From assembly GCA_041394945.1 (NCBI GenBank), contig JAWKHH010000001.1, positions 558,001 to 622,000 of the forward strand: DNA of 64,000 nucleotides. The letters run 5' to 3'. The stretch is from Bryobacteraceae bacterium. GTDB taxonomy: Bacteria; Acidobacteriota; Terriglobia; Bryobacterales; Bryobacteraceae. Shown here in pieces: positions 6,737-14,949 of the stretch. A program made the translations under genes and the position numbers. A model generated the notes under the pieces. The model did no database searches, had not been told where the DNA came from, and saw only the letters and a program-made list of their open reading frames with translations. Numbering within the stretch: the stretch's first letter is position 1; each line of letters starts with the position of its first letter.

Positions 6737-8125
6737 GTGGAGTCCGGTACACCAGAACGGCCCGCTTTGGTATTCGGCGATTTCCGGCTGGATGCCTCCG
6801 TCCTCGAGCATCGTGGAACCTTGGTTCCGCTCGCGCCGAAGGCGCAGGCAGTACTGCATCTGCTAGTCTCGCGAGCCCCTGCGACGGTAACGAAGGAGGA
6901 GATCTTCGAGAACGTGTGGCCGGGGACCTACGTGGTGGAGTCCAGCCTGGCGCGCAACATTTCGCTCATCCGGAAGGCGCTCGAGGAGCGGGAGAGCGGT
7001 CCCTTCATCGAGACGATTCCGAAGCGCGGATACCGGTTTGTGGCTCCGCTCGGGTCCGCCCCAGGCGACCAGCCCCCCGCCGCGGCCGCCTGGACCCGAT
7101 GGGTGGCGGGCGGCTTGACGGCGGTGGCGCTGGCGGCCGGCGCATATTGGTGGGGCGGAGCCGGAGCCGTCACCGACGTGCCAGCTACCGAGCAGATCGC
7201 CCAACACCTGTTGACAAAAGGCACACCAGCGGAAGCGGCCAAGGCGCTCCGGTATTTCGAACAGGCCGTCCGCGAGCGGCCCCAGTCGGCGAACGCTCAC
7301 GGGGGCCTCGCCCAGACTTTGACCGTCCTGCCGCAACTGGCGATCGGGGGACCGGCCGAATTCGCCCGCGCCCGCGAAGAGGCGAGAGCCGCGCTGGAGC
7401 TCGACCCCAAGAACGCCGCGGCCCACACGGCCATGGGAACCACGCTCTACTTCGCGGACTGGGACTTCGGCGAAGCCGAGCGATGGCTGAAGAAGGCGCT
7501 AGAGCTGGACCACCAGTCGGCCGGACCCGCCATCGTCTACGCGCAACTGCTCGCGACGCTGGAACGGTGGGAGGAAGCGGCAGCGATGATCGAGCGGGCG
7601 CGCGCCGGAGACCCTGTATCGCCGCTGCTGGGCGTGCTCGCCGGGCGGCTGCAGTATGACCAGGGCCGTTTCGAGGCCGCAGCCGCGGAGTTCGAAGATG
7701 TCCTCGAGCGCGAGCGGCATTTCTCCCTGGCCCACTATTACCTCGCGTTAGCCAACGGATTCCTGGGCCGCTACGCCGAAGCAGATCGGCACTTCGCCGC
7801 TTCGGAACTTCAGCCCGGAGTCCTCCGGACCGATCGCGCCTGGCTCAGCCTGCGCCAAGGCGACCGGGCCCCGGCCGTGGCCGCCTATGCCGACCTTCGG
7901 GAGTTGGTGGCGGGAGGCAAAGCCGAGCCCGGTTCGCCGCTGTTGCTGGCCGTGGCGCTGGGAGATCTGGACGCCGCGTTTTCGATCCTGGACCAGGCCT
8001 ACCAAGCTCGGAGCGCGACTTTCCTCCACGCACGCACGGACCCGCGCCTGGACGCTCTGCGGCGTCACCCGCGCTACGCCGAGAAGTATGGGGCGGTTTT
8101 CAGCGGCGGCGCAGCGCCTCGGTGA
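6737..8125 (+). CDS. CadC-like membrane-bound winged-helix regulator with TPR sensor domain
   Basis: The protein has 462 residues and starts with GTG. Residues 11-105 form an OmpR/PhoB-type winged helix-turn-helix (FGDFRLDASVLEHRGTLVPL..VTKEEIFENVWPG..ARNISLIRKAL..IETIPKRGYRFVA). One membrane helix follows at about 121-139 (RWVAGGLTAVALAAGAYWW). The C-terminal ~300 residues are TPR-like helical repeats (for example ARAEARAALELDPKNAAAH-type units). The layout matches the ToxR/CadC one-component regulators that bind DNA in the cytoplasm and sense through a membrane-tethered domain; a TPR sensor is common in acidobacteria. Target and ligand are unknown. It could regulate the divergent Spy-like gene or the cytochrome genes downstream. 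Confidence 0.88.
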   Translation: MESGTPERPALVFGDFRLDASVLEHRGTLVPLAPKAQAVLHLLVSRAPATVTKEEIFENVWPGTYVVESSLARNISLIRKALEERESGPFIETIPKRGYRFVAPLGSAPGDQPPAAAAWTRWVAGGLTAVALAAGAYWWGGAGAVTDVPATEQIAQHLLTKGTPAEAAKALRYFEQAVRERPQSANAHGGLAQTLTVLPQLAIGGPAEFARAREEARAALELDPKNAAAHTAMGTTLYFADWDFGEAERWLKKALELDHQSAGPAIVYAQLLATLERWEEAAAMIERARAGDPVSPLLGVLAGRLQYDQGRFEAAAAEFEDVLERERHFSLAHYYLALANGFLGRYAEADRHFAASELQPGVLRTDRAWLSLRQGDRAPAVAAYADLRELVAGGKAEPGSPLLLAVALGDLDAAFSILDQAYQARSATFLHARTDPRLDALRRHPRYAEKYGAVFSGGAAPR

Positions 8126-8216
8126 CGGGCGAGCGGCCGAGCACGAGGACGGACACGGACCAGCGTTGCGTTAAGATGTTGGGCAAGCGGGATCCAAGTT
8201 GGAGCGATTAAAGGAA

Positions 8217-10772
8217 ATGAGCCGTTGGATGATACTGCTCGCCGCGACTGCGGCCGCGCAGACGCCGGACATCGTGGTCCGCGAGGGCCTGAAGAAGGAC
8301 TGCCTGGGCTGCCACGGGGAAGGACAGGTGCTGGCGAAGCTCGATCTGCGGACGCGCGAGGCGATGCTGCGAGGCGGCAGCCGGGGTCCGGCGTTGACGC
8401 CCGGAGACGCATCGGCGAGCCTGTTGTATCGCGTGGTGGCGGGTGTGGGTCCGGTAGCGATGCCGCCTGTGGGCAAGGCGGACGCGGAGTTCGTGGCGGC
8501 GCTGAAGACGTGGATCGATCGCGGCGCCGCATGGCCCTCGGCGAGCGTGAGCGCGGGCAAGTGGAGTAACTACAAGGAAGAGGACCTGTGGGCATTCCGC
8601 CCGCTACGAAAGGAATTTCGCGAATCGTCGATCGACGGGTTTCTGGACCGCGCCCTGGCGGCGAAGGGGGTGACGGCAGCCAAGCCGGCCGACCGGCGGA
8701 CGCTGCTGCGGCGCGCGACGATCGATCTCACCGGACTGCCTCCCACTGCCGCCGAACTCGACGCTTTCGAACGCGACGCCAGCCCCCGGGCGTGGGAATC
8801 CGCCGTTGACCGCCTGCTCGCGTCGCTCCGCTACGGCGAGCGTTGGGGCCGGCATTGGCTCGATGTCGCGCGCTACGCGGACACCAGCGGCTACTCGAAC
8901 GACTTTGAGCGCCCGAACGCGTGGCGATACCGCGACTACGTCATCCGTTCGTTCAACAACGACAAGCCCTACGACCGGTTCATTCGCGAACAGGTGGCCG
9001 GCGATGAGCTCTTTCCCGGCGACCCGGAGGCCCTGATCGCCACCGGATTCCTGCGCGCCGGGCCATGGGAACACACCGGGATGGCCGTGGAGGCTGTGAC
9101 CCGGCAGATGTTTCTGGACGACGTGACTCACGGAGTGGGCGCCGCGTTTCTCGGACTCACGCTCGGCTGCGCGCGCTGCCACGACCACAAGTTCGATCCG
9201 CTACCGACAAAAGACTACTACCGGATGCAGGCGATCTTCGCCACCACCGAGTTCGCGCGGCCGGCGGTTCCCTTTCTCGATTCCGAGAACACCGCCGGAC
9301 TCGCGGCGGGAAAGGCGCGCATGGAGGCGATCGCCGGGCGCAACCAGACGCACATGGATCACTTCAACGACATCGCCGTGGAGAACGCGATGAAGAAGCA
9401 CGGCGTGGCGCGGCGCGAGGATCTGCCGAAAGCGGTGCTTCAGAAGGCGATGCGCGAGAAGGAAGGCATCGGGCCGGCGGAGTTCGAGGAGTTCAAGCTC
9501 TATCAAAAGCACTCGCAGCTCTACAAGGAGTCGCTCGACCGGTACGAACCGAAGGCGTTCGCCGTCTCCAGCGGGCCGCTCGATGGAGCCACCGACGGGG
9601 GACCCAACCTGAAGTACCCGAAACACGCCGACTACACCCCTTCGGAAGTGCATGTGCTGCCCGGGGGGAACGTGCAATCGCCGGCCGAGAAGGTGGAGCC
9701 CGGCGTTCTCGAATTGGTGGAACGGTATTCCGGACTCCCCTCGCCTGAGATCCCGAGAGACATAGGGGGCCGGCGGGCGGCGCTGGCGAACTGGATCGCC
9801 GATCCGCGCCATCCGCTTACGGCGCGCGTGATGGTGAATCGGGTGTGGCAGTATCATTTCGGGCGCGGGCTGGCGGCGGACGCGAACAACTTCGGGAAGA
9901 TGGGAGCGAAGCCGGCGAACCCCGAGTTGCTCGATTGGCTGGCCGCGCGGTTCATGGAAGACGGTTGGAGCGTGAAGAAGCTCCACAGGCGGATTCTCCT
10001 TTCGGCGGCATATCGAAGATCGAGCAGGCCGGCGGCCGGGGCGCGGGAGAAGGACCCGGACAACCGGCTTCTTTCGCATTTCTCCCCGCGACGCATCGAG
10101 GCGGAGGTGTTTCGCGATGCCGTGCTCGCCGCGGCTGGCGAGTTGTCGCCGGATGCCGGTGGACCAGGAACGTTTCCCCAGATCAACGAAGACGTGGCGC
10201 GGCAGCCGCAGCACCGGATGGGGTCGCTCGCGCCGGCCTATCGCGCTTCGGCGAAGAAGCGCGACCGCAACCGGCGCACCGTGTACACATTCCAGCAGCG
10301 GACGCTCGCTGATCCGATGATCGAGGTGTTCAACGGCCCGAGCCCGGACTTTTCCTGCGAGCGGCGCGAAGCAACTATCGTTCCGACGCAGGCCTTCACG
10401 CTTCTCAACAGTTCGCTGGTGAACGACATGGCGCTGGCGCTGGCAGTGAAGGCCGGCTCGGTGGAGCGGGTATTCGAGATGGCGCTTGCGCGCAAGCCGT
10501 CCGCCGAGGAGGCTCGCATGGCGGCGGCGCATCGGGATCGGATGACCGCCGAGCATGAAGCTCACCCTCCGGCTCCGCGAAAACCGGAGGAGCCGCTGGT
10601 TCACAAAATCACGAGCGAGTTAACCGGTGAAATCTACCAGTTCCGGCAGGAGACCGATCCGGAGCCCTACGAACCGAATCTCGACCCGAGCGAGGTTCCG
10701 GCGCCGACCCTCGCGTTGGCCGATGTCGCCCTTGCGCTGCTCAATTCCAACGAGTTCGCCTATGTCTACTAG
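8217..10772 (+). CDS. Planctomycete-type cytochrome c / DUF1549 / DUF1553 exported protein (copy 1)
   Basis: The protein has 851 residues with a signal peptide (MSRWMILLAATAAAQ). A haem-binding CxxCH occurs at C29-C32-H33 (DCLGCHGEG), inside the PSCyt1 domain. DUF1549 follows at about 140-350 (RRATIDLTGLPPTAAELDAF; a second CARCH at about 318) and DUF1553 at about 515-800 (NWIADPRHPLTARVMVNRVWQYHFG). ATG 8217 is preferred because AAAGGAA precedes it; a TTG 18 bases upstream is less likely. The next gene is a DUF1501 protein overlapping by 11 bases. These pairs are widespread in Planctomycetes and Acidobacteria and are thought to act in the periplasm on complex polysaccharides, with the cytochrome accepting electrons; the reaction is not established. 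Confidence 0.92.
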   Translation: MSRWMILLAATAAAQTPDIVVREGLKKDCLGCHGEGQVLAKLDLRTREAMLRGGSRGPALTPGDASASLLYRVVAGVGPVAMPPVGKADAEFVAALKTWIDRGAAWPSASVSAGKWSNYKEEDLWAFRPLRKEFRESSIDGFLDRALAAKGVTAAKPADRRTLLRRATIDLTGLPPTAAELDAFERDASPRAWESAVDRLLASLRYGERWGRHWLDVARYADTSGYSNDFERPNAWRYRDYVIRSFNNDKPYDRFIREQVAGDELFPGDPEALIATGFLRAGPWEHTGMAVEAVTRQMFLDDVTHGVGAAFLGLTLGCARCHDHKFDPLPTKDYYRMQAIFATTEFARPAVPFLDSENTAGLAAGKARMEAIAGRNQTHMDHFNDIAVENAMKKHGVARREDLPKAVLQKAMREKEGIGPAEFEEFKLYQKHSQLYKESLDRYEPKAFAVSSGPLDGATDGGPNLKYPKHADYTPSEVHVLPGGNVQSPAEKVEPGVLELVERYSGLPSPEIPRDIGGRRAALANWIADPRHPLTARVMVNRVWQYHFGRGLAADANNFGKMGAKPANPELLDWLAARFMEDGWSVKKLHRRILLSAAYRRSSRPAAGAREKDPDNRLLSHFSPRRIEAEVFRDAVLAAAGELSPDAGGPGTFPQINEDVARQPQHRMGSLAPAYRASAKKRDRNRRTVYTFQQRTLADPMIEVFNGPSPDFSCERREATIVPTQAFTLLNSSLVNDMALALAVKAGSVERVFEMALARKPSAEEARMAAAHRDRMTAEHEAHPPAPRKPEEPLVHKITSELTGEIYQFRQETDPEPYEPNLDPSEVPAPTLALADVALALLNSNEFAYVY

Positions 10773-12198
10773 GTTGTCCACGAAGTTTCGTATCGCCACG
10801 CCGTCGAGGCGGGAGTTCGTTTTCCATACCGGAATGGGACTTGGCTCCGTGGCGCTCACGGCGATGGTGACTGGCGAGGCGCGGGCGGCGGATGGTCCAC
10901 TGGCGCCGAGGAAACCCCATCTCGAGACCAAGGCGAAGCGATGCATCTTCCTGCTGATGGAGGGCGGGCCGAGTCACATCGACACCTACGATCCGAAGCC
11001 GAAGCTCACCGCGCTCCACATGACGCGGTTTCAAAAAGAGCGCACGAAGTTCGAAGCGGCGATGAACACCGGCGAGCGCTACTACGTGAAGAGTCCGTTC
11101 GAGTTTCGCCGCGCCGGGAAGATGGGTATCGAGATCAACAGCCTGTTCGAGCAATTCGCCGGTGTCGTGGACGACGTCTGCTTCTATCGCGGGCTGCGGG
11201 CGGAGAGTGTCAATCATCCGACAGCGCTCTATCACCTGAACACGGGGAACCAGTTCGGCGGCGACCCGGCCATCGGGGCCTGGGTGGGCTACGGGCTGGG
11301 AACCGAGAACCAGAACCTGCCGGCGTTCGTGGTGCTGCCTGACGTCGCGTATCCGCAGGGCGGCGCGGCAAACTGGGGTAGCGGTTACCTGCCGGCCAAC
11401 TACCAGGGGACCCCGCTCCGCGCGCAAGGGGCTCCCATCCTCGACATGGCGCCTCCGGAGGGAGTGACGCCGGAGCAGCAGAAGGCGAACCTCGATTTTC
11501 TGAATCGGCTGAACCGGGCCCACGCGGAGCGCCATCCGGAACACGCCGACCTGACGGCGCGCATTGAAAGCTACGAACTCGCCTTTCGGATGCAGGCGGA
11601 GATGCCGGAGGTGCTCGACATTTCGAAAGAGCCGAAACACGTGCTCGAGATGTATGGGATCGGCGGTCCGGACAAAGACGCCGAAGCCTACGGACGACGC
11701 TGTTTGCTCGCGCGGCGGCTGGTGGAAGCGGGTGTGCGCTTCGTGCAGGTGATCGCGATGGGATGGGACTCCCACGACTACATCGACAAAGCGCACGGAG
11801 CGCGGATTCGGGCGGTGGATCGCGGCCTGGCCGGACTGCTGCGGGATCTGAAGCAGCGCGGCCTGCTCGATTCGACGCTGGTTGTCTGCGCGGGCGAGTT
11901 CGGCCGAAGCCCGGACAACGGCATCCGTCGCGGGGGTGAGGCGTGGGGCCGGGATCACAATGCCACCGCGATGGCGTGTTGGATGGCCGGCGGCGGCGTG
12001 AAGCGTGGCGAGATCGTGGGCGCCACGGACGAAACCGGACTGCAGGCAGTGGAGGCGGTCCACCCGATCAAGGACTTCCACGTGACGCTGCTGCACCTGC
12101 TCGGGCTCGACGACAACAAGCTGCGGTTCCTGCATGCGGGCCGCGAAAAGCAGTTGAGCCAGACGGGCGGGGAGTTGATCCGGGCGGTGCTCGGGTAG
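10762..12198 (+). CDS. DUF1501 Tat-exported protein (copy 1)
   Basis: This 478-residue protein has a twin-arginine signal (SRREFVFHTGMGLGSVALTAM, R16-R17). The DUF1501 body belongs to the alkaline-phosphatase/sulfatase-like superfamily, with conserved blocks FLLMEGGPSHIDTYDPKP, FYRGLRAESVNHPTA, RCLLARRLVEAGVRFVQV and AGEFGRSPDNG..GRDHN. The start at 10762 overlaps the preceding gene by 11 bases, so the two are co-translated. Tat export implies folding in the cytoplasm, often with a bound cofactor. It presumably works together with its DUF1549/DUF1553 partner in the periplasm; no substrate is known. Confidence 0.92.
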   Translation: MSTRLSTKFRIATPSRREFVFHTGMGLGSVALTAMVTGEARAADGPLAPRKPHLETKAKRCIFLLMEGGPSHIDTYDPKPKLTALHMTRFQKERTKFEAAMNTGERYYVKSPFEFRRAGKMGIEINSLFEQFAGVVDDVCFYRGLRAESVNHPTALYHLNTGNQFGGDPAIGAWVGYGLGTENQNLPAFVVLPDVAYPQGGAANWGSGYLPANYQGTPLRAQGAPILDMAPPEGVTPEQQKANLDFLNRLNRAHAERHPEHADLTARIESYELAFRMQAEMPEVLDISKEPKHVLEMYGIGGPDKDAEAYGRRCLLARRLVEAGVRFVQVIAMGWDSHDYIDKAHGARIRAVDRGLAGLLRDLKQRGLLDSTLVVCAGEFGRSPDNGIRRGGEAWGRDHNATAMACWMAGGGVKRGEIVGATDETGLQAVEAVHPIKDFHVTLLHLLGLDDNKLRFLHAGREKQLSQTGGELIRAVLG

Positions 12199-12211
12199 CG
12201 GGACGCCACGG

Positions 12212-12217
12212 TATCCT
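12212..12217 (+). promoter_or_regulatory. -10-like TATCCT upstream of the mutarotase-like gene
   Basis: TATCCT ends 14 bases before ATG 12232 and a GGGGG stretch lies between them. No -35 was recognised; the gene may also be read through from the DUF1501 gene 33 bases upstream. Confidence 0.3.
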
Positions 12218-12231
12218 ACTGGGGGTCCAGA

Positions 12232-13302
12232 ATGCCAGCCATCACATACCGCAATCGCAAAGCGCATCGCATCGAGAATGAACAGATCGCCGTCACGGTG
12301 ACGCAGGAAGGCGGCCACATCGCATCGATTCTGCACAAGGCGAGCGGCGTGAATCCTCTGTGGACTCCGCAGTGGGAGTCGATCGAGCCCTCGTCGTACG
12401 ATGCGGCGAAGCACACCGGATACGGAGCGGACGCGGAGGCGAAGCTGCTCGCCGGCATTTTCGGCCACAACTTGTGCCTCGATCTGTTCGGCGGCCCGAG
12501 CGAAGAAGAGGCTGCAGCCGGGATCACGGTGCACGGGGAATCGTCGGTGGCGTCGTATGCGATATCCGAGCAGGGCGGTGAGCTGGTACAGCAGGCCGAA
12601 TTTCCACAAGCACGGCTGGGCTTCGAACGGCGGATCCGGCTGGAAGCCGACGGCGTGCTAGCGATTCGGGAGGCGGTGGAGAATCTCTCCGCGCTCGACC
12701 GGCCGTCGGCATGGACGCAGCACGTCTCGCTCGGCGCGCCGTTCGTCGAGCCGGGCGTCACGCAGTTCCGGGCGCCGGGAACGAAGTCCAAGGTGTTGGA
12801 GGTGGATTTCGCCGACGGCAAGGGTCACCAGAAGATCGGCGCGACATTCGACTGGCCTCTTTGCCCGCGGAAGGAGGGCGGCGCGATCGACTTGCGCGTC
12901 TACCCGGGCGAGAAGGTTTCGGCCGGCTACACGGCGACGCTCATGGACCCGCACCGCGAGCAGGCGTTTTTCGTGGGGTGGCATCCGAAGTGGAAGCTCG
13001 CCTTCGGATACGTGTGGAATCGCGCGGACTTCCCGTGGCTCGGGCGTTGGGAGGAGAACCGGTCGCGCACGCATGCGCCGTGGGCCGGGCGCGAGATCAC
13101 GTGCGGGATGGAGTTCGGCGTTTCGCCAATGCCGGAGACACGGCGGGCGATGATCGAGCGGCGGGAGCTGTTCGGCGTGCCCGGCTACCGGTGGCTGCCG
13201 GCGCGAAAGAAAGTGACTGTCGATTACCACGCCTTTGTCCGCGAAGCCACGCGCGTACCGGAGAACGTGGAACGAACGGCGGGCGGGATTCGGTTGGCCT
13301 GA
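12232..13302 (+). CDS. Galactose-mutarotase-fold (aldose 1-epimerase-like) protein
   Basis: The protein has 356 residues, no signal peptide, and is rich in beta strands. The pattern ITVTQEGGHIASILHKASGVNPLWTPQW at the N-terminus, the middle RIRLEADGVLAIREAVENLS and the late HPKWKLAFGYVWNRADFPWLGRWEENRS follow the beta-supersandwich of mutarotase-like carbohydrate enzymes. I could not confirm the catalytic His/Glu pair of true galactose mutarotase, so the exact activity (epimerase, lyase-like, or sugar binding) is open. It lies 33 bases after the DUF1501 gene and may belong to the same carbohydrate locus. Confidence 0.75.
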   Translation: MPAITYRNRKAHRIENEQIAVTVTQEGGHIASILHKASGVNPLWTPQWESIEPSSYDAAKHTGYGADAEAKLLAGIFGHNLCLDLFGGPSEEEAAAGITVHGESSVASYAISEQGGELVQQAEFPQARLGFERRIRLEADGVLAIREAVENLSALDRPSAWTQHVSLGAPFVEPGVTQFRAPGTKSKVLEVDFADGKGHQKIGATFDWPLCPRKEGGAIDLRVYPGEKVSAGYTATLMDPHREQAFFVGWHPKWKLAFGYVWNRADFPWLGRWEENRSRTHAPWAGREITCGMEFGVSPMPETRRAMIERRELFGVPGYRWLPARKKVTVDYHAFVREATRVPENVERTAGGIRLA

Positions 13303-13331
13303 CGGCGGGGGGGCTTTCCCAGCCTTCGCCG

Positions 13332-13363
13332 CGCCGCGGACCGGACGGCTCCGGCCCGCGGCG
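13332..13363. terminator. Strong hairpin between convergent genes
   Basis: CGCCGCGG-A-CCGGA, loop CGGC, TCCGG-C-CCGCGGCG makes a 13-bp stem with a single mismatch between the plus-strand mutarotase-like gene and the minus-strand DUF481 gene. It is nearly symmetrical and could stop transcription from both sides, although neither side has a T-tract. Confidence 0.55.
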
Positions 13364-13379
13364 TCAGATAGTTACCCGG

Positions 13380-14456
13380 CTATCGCGTGAAGGAGAATCC
13401 GAATCCGGTGGAATACAGGAAGTCGTTCTTCTTACGTCCGGTGACGGGGCTGTTGAGGTACCGGTCACTGATAGTTGCGTTCCAGGTGAGCCACTTGGTC
13501 AGCTTGGCGGTGAGGCCGGCGTCGAAATTCTGCCGGTAGCGCTCTGACTTGCTGAGGTTGTTGAACATGCGGTAGCCCTGGAAGAAGCTGAGCCTGGAAT
13601 TGAGCGACAGCGTCAGGTCGTCGCCCCAGTAGGCCTCAGCCGCGTTCCGGACGAACGGGAGATCGGGCCGGATCGGATCGAACTTTTCACGGTTCCACGC
13701 GGCGCCGCCCACGAGGTCGAACCGGCCGCGCTCGCTCTTCCACACGCCGTAGCCGAGACCGCTGCCGAGCACGACACGGAGGTCGAGGTTCTGGAAGCGG
13801 TCGTACTCATAGTCGTTGAACAGATTCAGGAACAGGCGCGACGTAAGGTTCCGGTTGTAGGCCCAGCCTCCGCGGACGGCGCGCGCCGTGGCAGCGCTCT
13901 GGTTGTTGACGGTGGCCGAGGCGGAAATGAAATTGAAGTAGACGGAGGTCTTGTCGGAGTTGGTAATGCGGTGGGCGCTCACGGGAATGGTGAACGTGTT
14001 CGTCTTTGCGTTCCCGGAGGTGCCGGCGAAATTAATGTTGCCGCCGATCACCCAGAGGTCCGTGAGGCGCGGCGCCAGGAGCCGCTCGTAGGCGGCCTGC
14101 TCTTCGGCGTTGCGGATCGTGGAAACCTGCTCGGCGAGTACGGTTTTCGATGCGCCGCCGGATTTGATTTCGATGCTCTTGTCAGGATTGGTGGCGACGG
14201 TTCCGAGGACCGTCTCGCCCCCGGCGATGGCCACCGTGACGGCGGAATCGGTGGAGACAGTGGCGACCTGTTCCCAGGGAATGGTCACCGGTCCGGCAAT
14301 GTCGCTCTTGAAGACCAGGTTCTTGGCGTCTTTCTTGACGACCGACCCGGTAAGCCGGTCGCCGTTCTTCATCGTGACCACATCGGCGGCGAAGAGGGAT
14401 CCCGCGGCGGCGAGGGACCAGAGAAGCACCGACAGCAGCGTGCGTTCTTGTTTCAT
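13380..14456 (-). CDS. DUF481 outer-membrane beta-barrel protein
   Basis: This 358-residue protein has a signal peptide (MKQERTLLSVLLWSLAAAGSLFA). Residues ~25-125 hold short beta repeats of the type VVTMKNGDRLTGSVVKKDAKNLVFKS and VTVAIAGGETVLGTV, and the C-terminal ~220 residues are the DUF481 (YdiY-like) barrel with alternating strands and the terminal aromatic pattern GFGFSFTR. The position in the outer membrane is inferred from the barrel pattern. No function is known. A promoter-like pair lies upstream (14473-14502). Confidence 0.85.
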   Translation of the reverse strand: MKQERTLLSVLLWSLAAAGSLFAADVVTMKNGDRLTGSVVKKDAKNLVFKSDIAGPVTIPWEQVATVSTDSAVTVAIAGGETVLGTVATNPDKSIEIKSGGASKTVLAEQVSTIRNAEEQAAYERLLAPRLTDLWVIGGNINFAGTSGNAKTNTFTIPVSAHRITNSDKTSVYFNFISASATVNNQSAATARAVRGGWAYNRNLTSRLFLNLFNDYEYDRFQNLDLRVVLGSGLGYGVWKSERGRFDLVGGAAWNREKFDPIRPDLPFVRNAAEAYWGDDLTLSLNSRLSFFQGYRMFNNLSKSERYRQNFDAGLTAKLTKWLTWNATISDRYLNSPVTGRKKNDFLYSTGFGFSFTR

Positions 14457-14472
14457 TCGTATTTTTCTCGCT

Positions 14473-14502
14473 TTGATATTCAGTTTGAGTGCATGAGCTC
14501 AA
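14473..14502 (-). promoter_or_regulatory. Candidate sigma-70-type promoter of the DUF481 gene
   Basis: Read on the minus strand: TTGAGC (14502-14497), 17-18-base spacer, ATATCA/TATCAA (14479-14473). The leader to ATG 14456 is short. The -35 also sits in an imperfect dyad (AGTTTGAG ... CTCAACT), which might be an operator. Confidence 0.4.
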
Positions 14503-14506
14503 CTTG

Positions 14507-14534
14507 ATACCCGCCGGGGGCTTGCCGGCGGTAT
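14507..14534. repeat. Inverted repeat in the divergent DUF481 / zinc-ribbon intergenic region
   Basis: ATACC(C)GCCGG at 14507-14517 pairs with CCGGCGGTAT at 14525-14534, a 10-bp stem with one bulged C and a 7-base loop. No gene ends here, so it is unlikely to be an ordinary terminator. It may be an operator or a 5'-leader structure. Confidence 0.45.
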
Positions 14535-14648
14535 TCTTCCGGTTGCATGTGGCGCGCAGAGCCACCACTTCTTATCACTGTAGCGATTCGCGGCTATCCG
14601 CGCCATTCATTCCCATTAAGGGGACGGCAGCTACAATTTCTCTTGGGG

Positions 14649-14924
14649 ATGAAACCGCAGGACTCTACGAGCGAACCCGTTGAGGGCTCCGCCGGCGTTT
14701 GCGCCCGGTGCGGCCGGACGGCGGAGGGATTTTCGTGGGAGGGCGATCCATTGTGCGCCTACTGCGGAGCGATCGAAGGCCCGAAGCCGCCGCCGAAGGA
14801 ACCCGGCGTACGGGATTTTTCGCGCGCCGGGATGTGGCTGGCGGCAGCGGTTGCGGCCGGACTCGTTGTCTCGATGCTGGTGGTGTGGCTGGTAGGCTTC
14901 CTCTTCCGGTTCCTGCGGACCTGA
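14649..14924 (+). CDS. Small zinc-ribbon membrane protein
   Basis: This 91-residue protein has an N-terminal zinc ribbon with two CxxC pairs (VCARCGRT and LCAYCGAI) and one C-terminal membrane helix (MWLAAAVAAGLVVSMLVVWLVGFLF). The ATG at 14649 is preferred because GGGG precedes it and a TACAAT -10-like element lies 11 bases upstream. An upstream in-frame ATG at 14547 would add 34 residues without recognisable features. It lies 25 bases before the second cytochrome gene and may be co-transcribed with it. No function is known. Confidence 0.65.
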   Translation: MKPQDSTSEPVEGSAGVCARCGRTAEGFSWEGDPLCAYCGAIEGPKPPPKEPGVRDFSRAGMWLAAAVAAGLVVSMLVVWLVGFLFRFLRT

Positions 14925-14949
14925 TCCGGATACAATGGCGGCAGAGTAC

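Noticed and set aside
9201..10604. A 467-codon open frame on the minus strand
   Set aside because: It is opposite the first cytochrome/DUF1553 gene, with an Arg-rich composition typical of a shadow frame.
10741..12609. A 622-codon open frame on the minus strand
   Set aside because: It lies opposite the DUF1501 gene and the start of the mutarotase-like gene, both with clear family motifs. Long antisense frames are common in high-GC DNA. Its translation has no recognisable motif.
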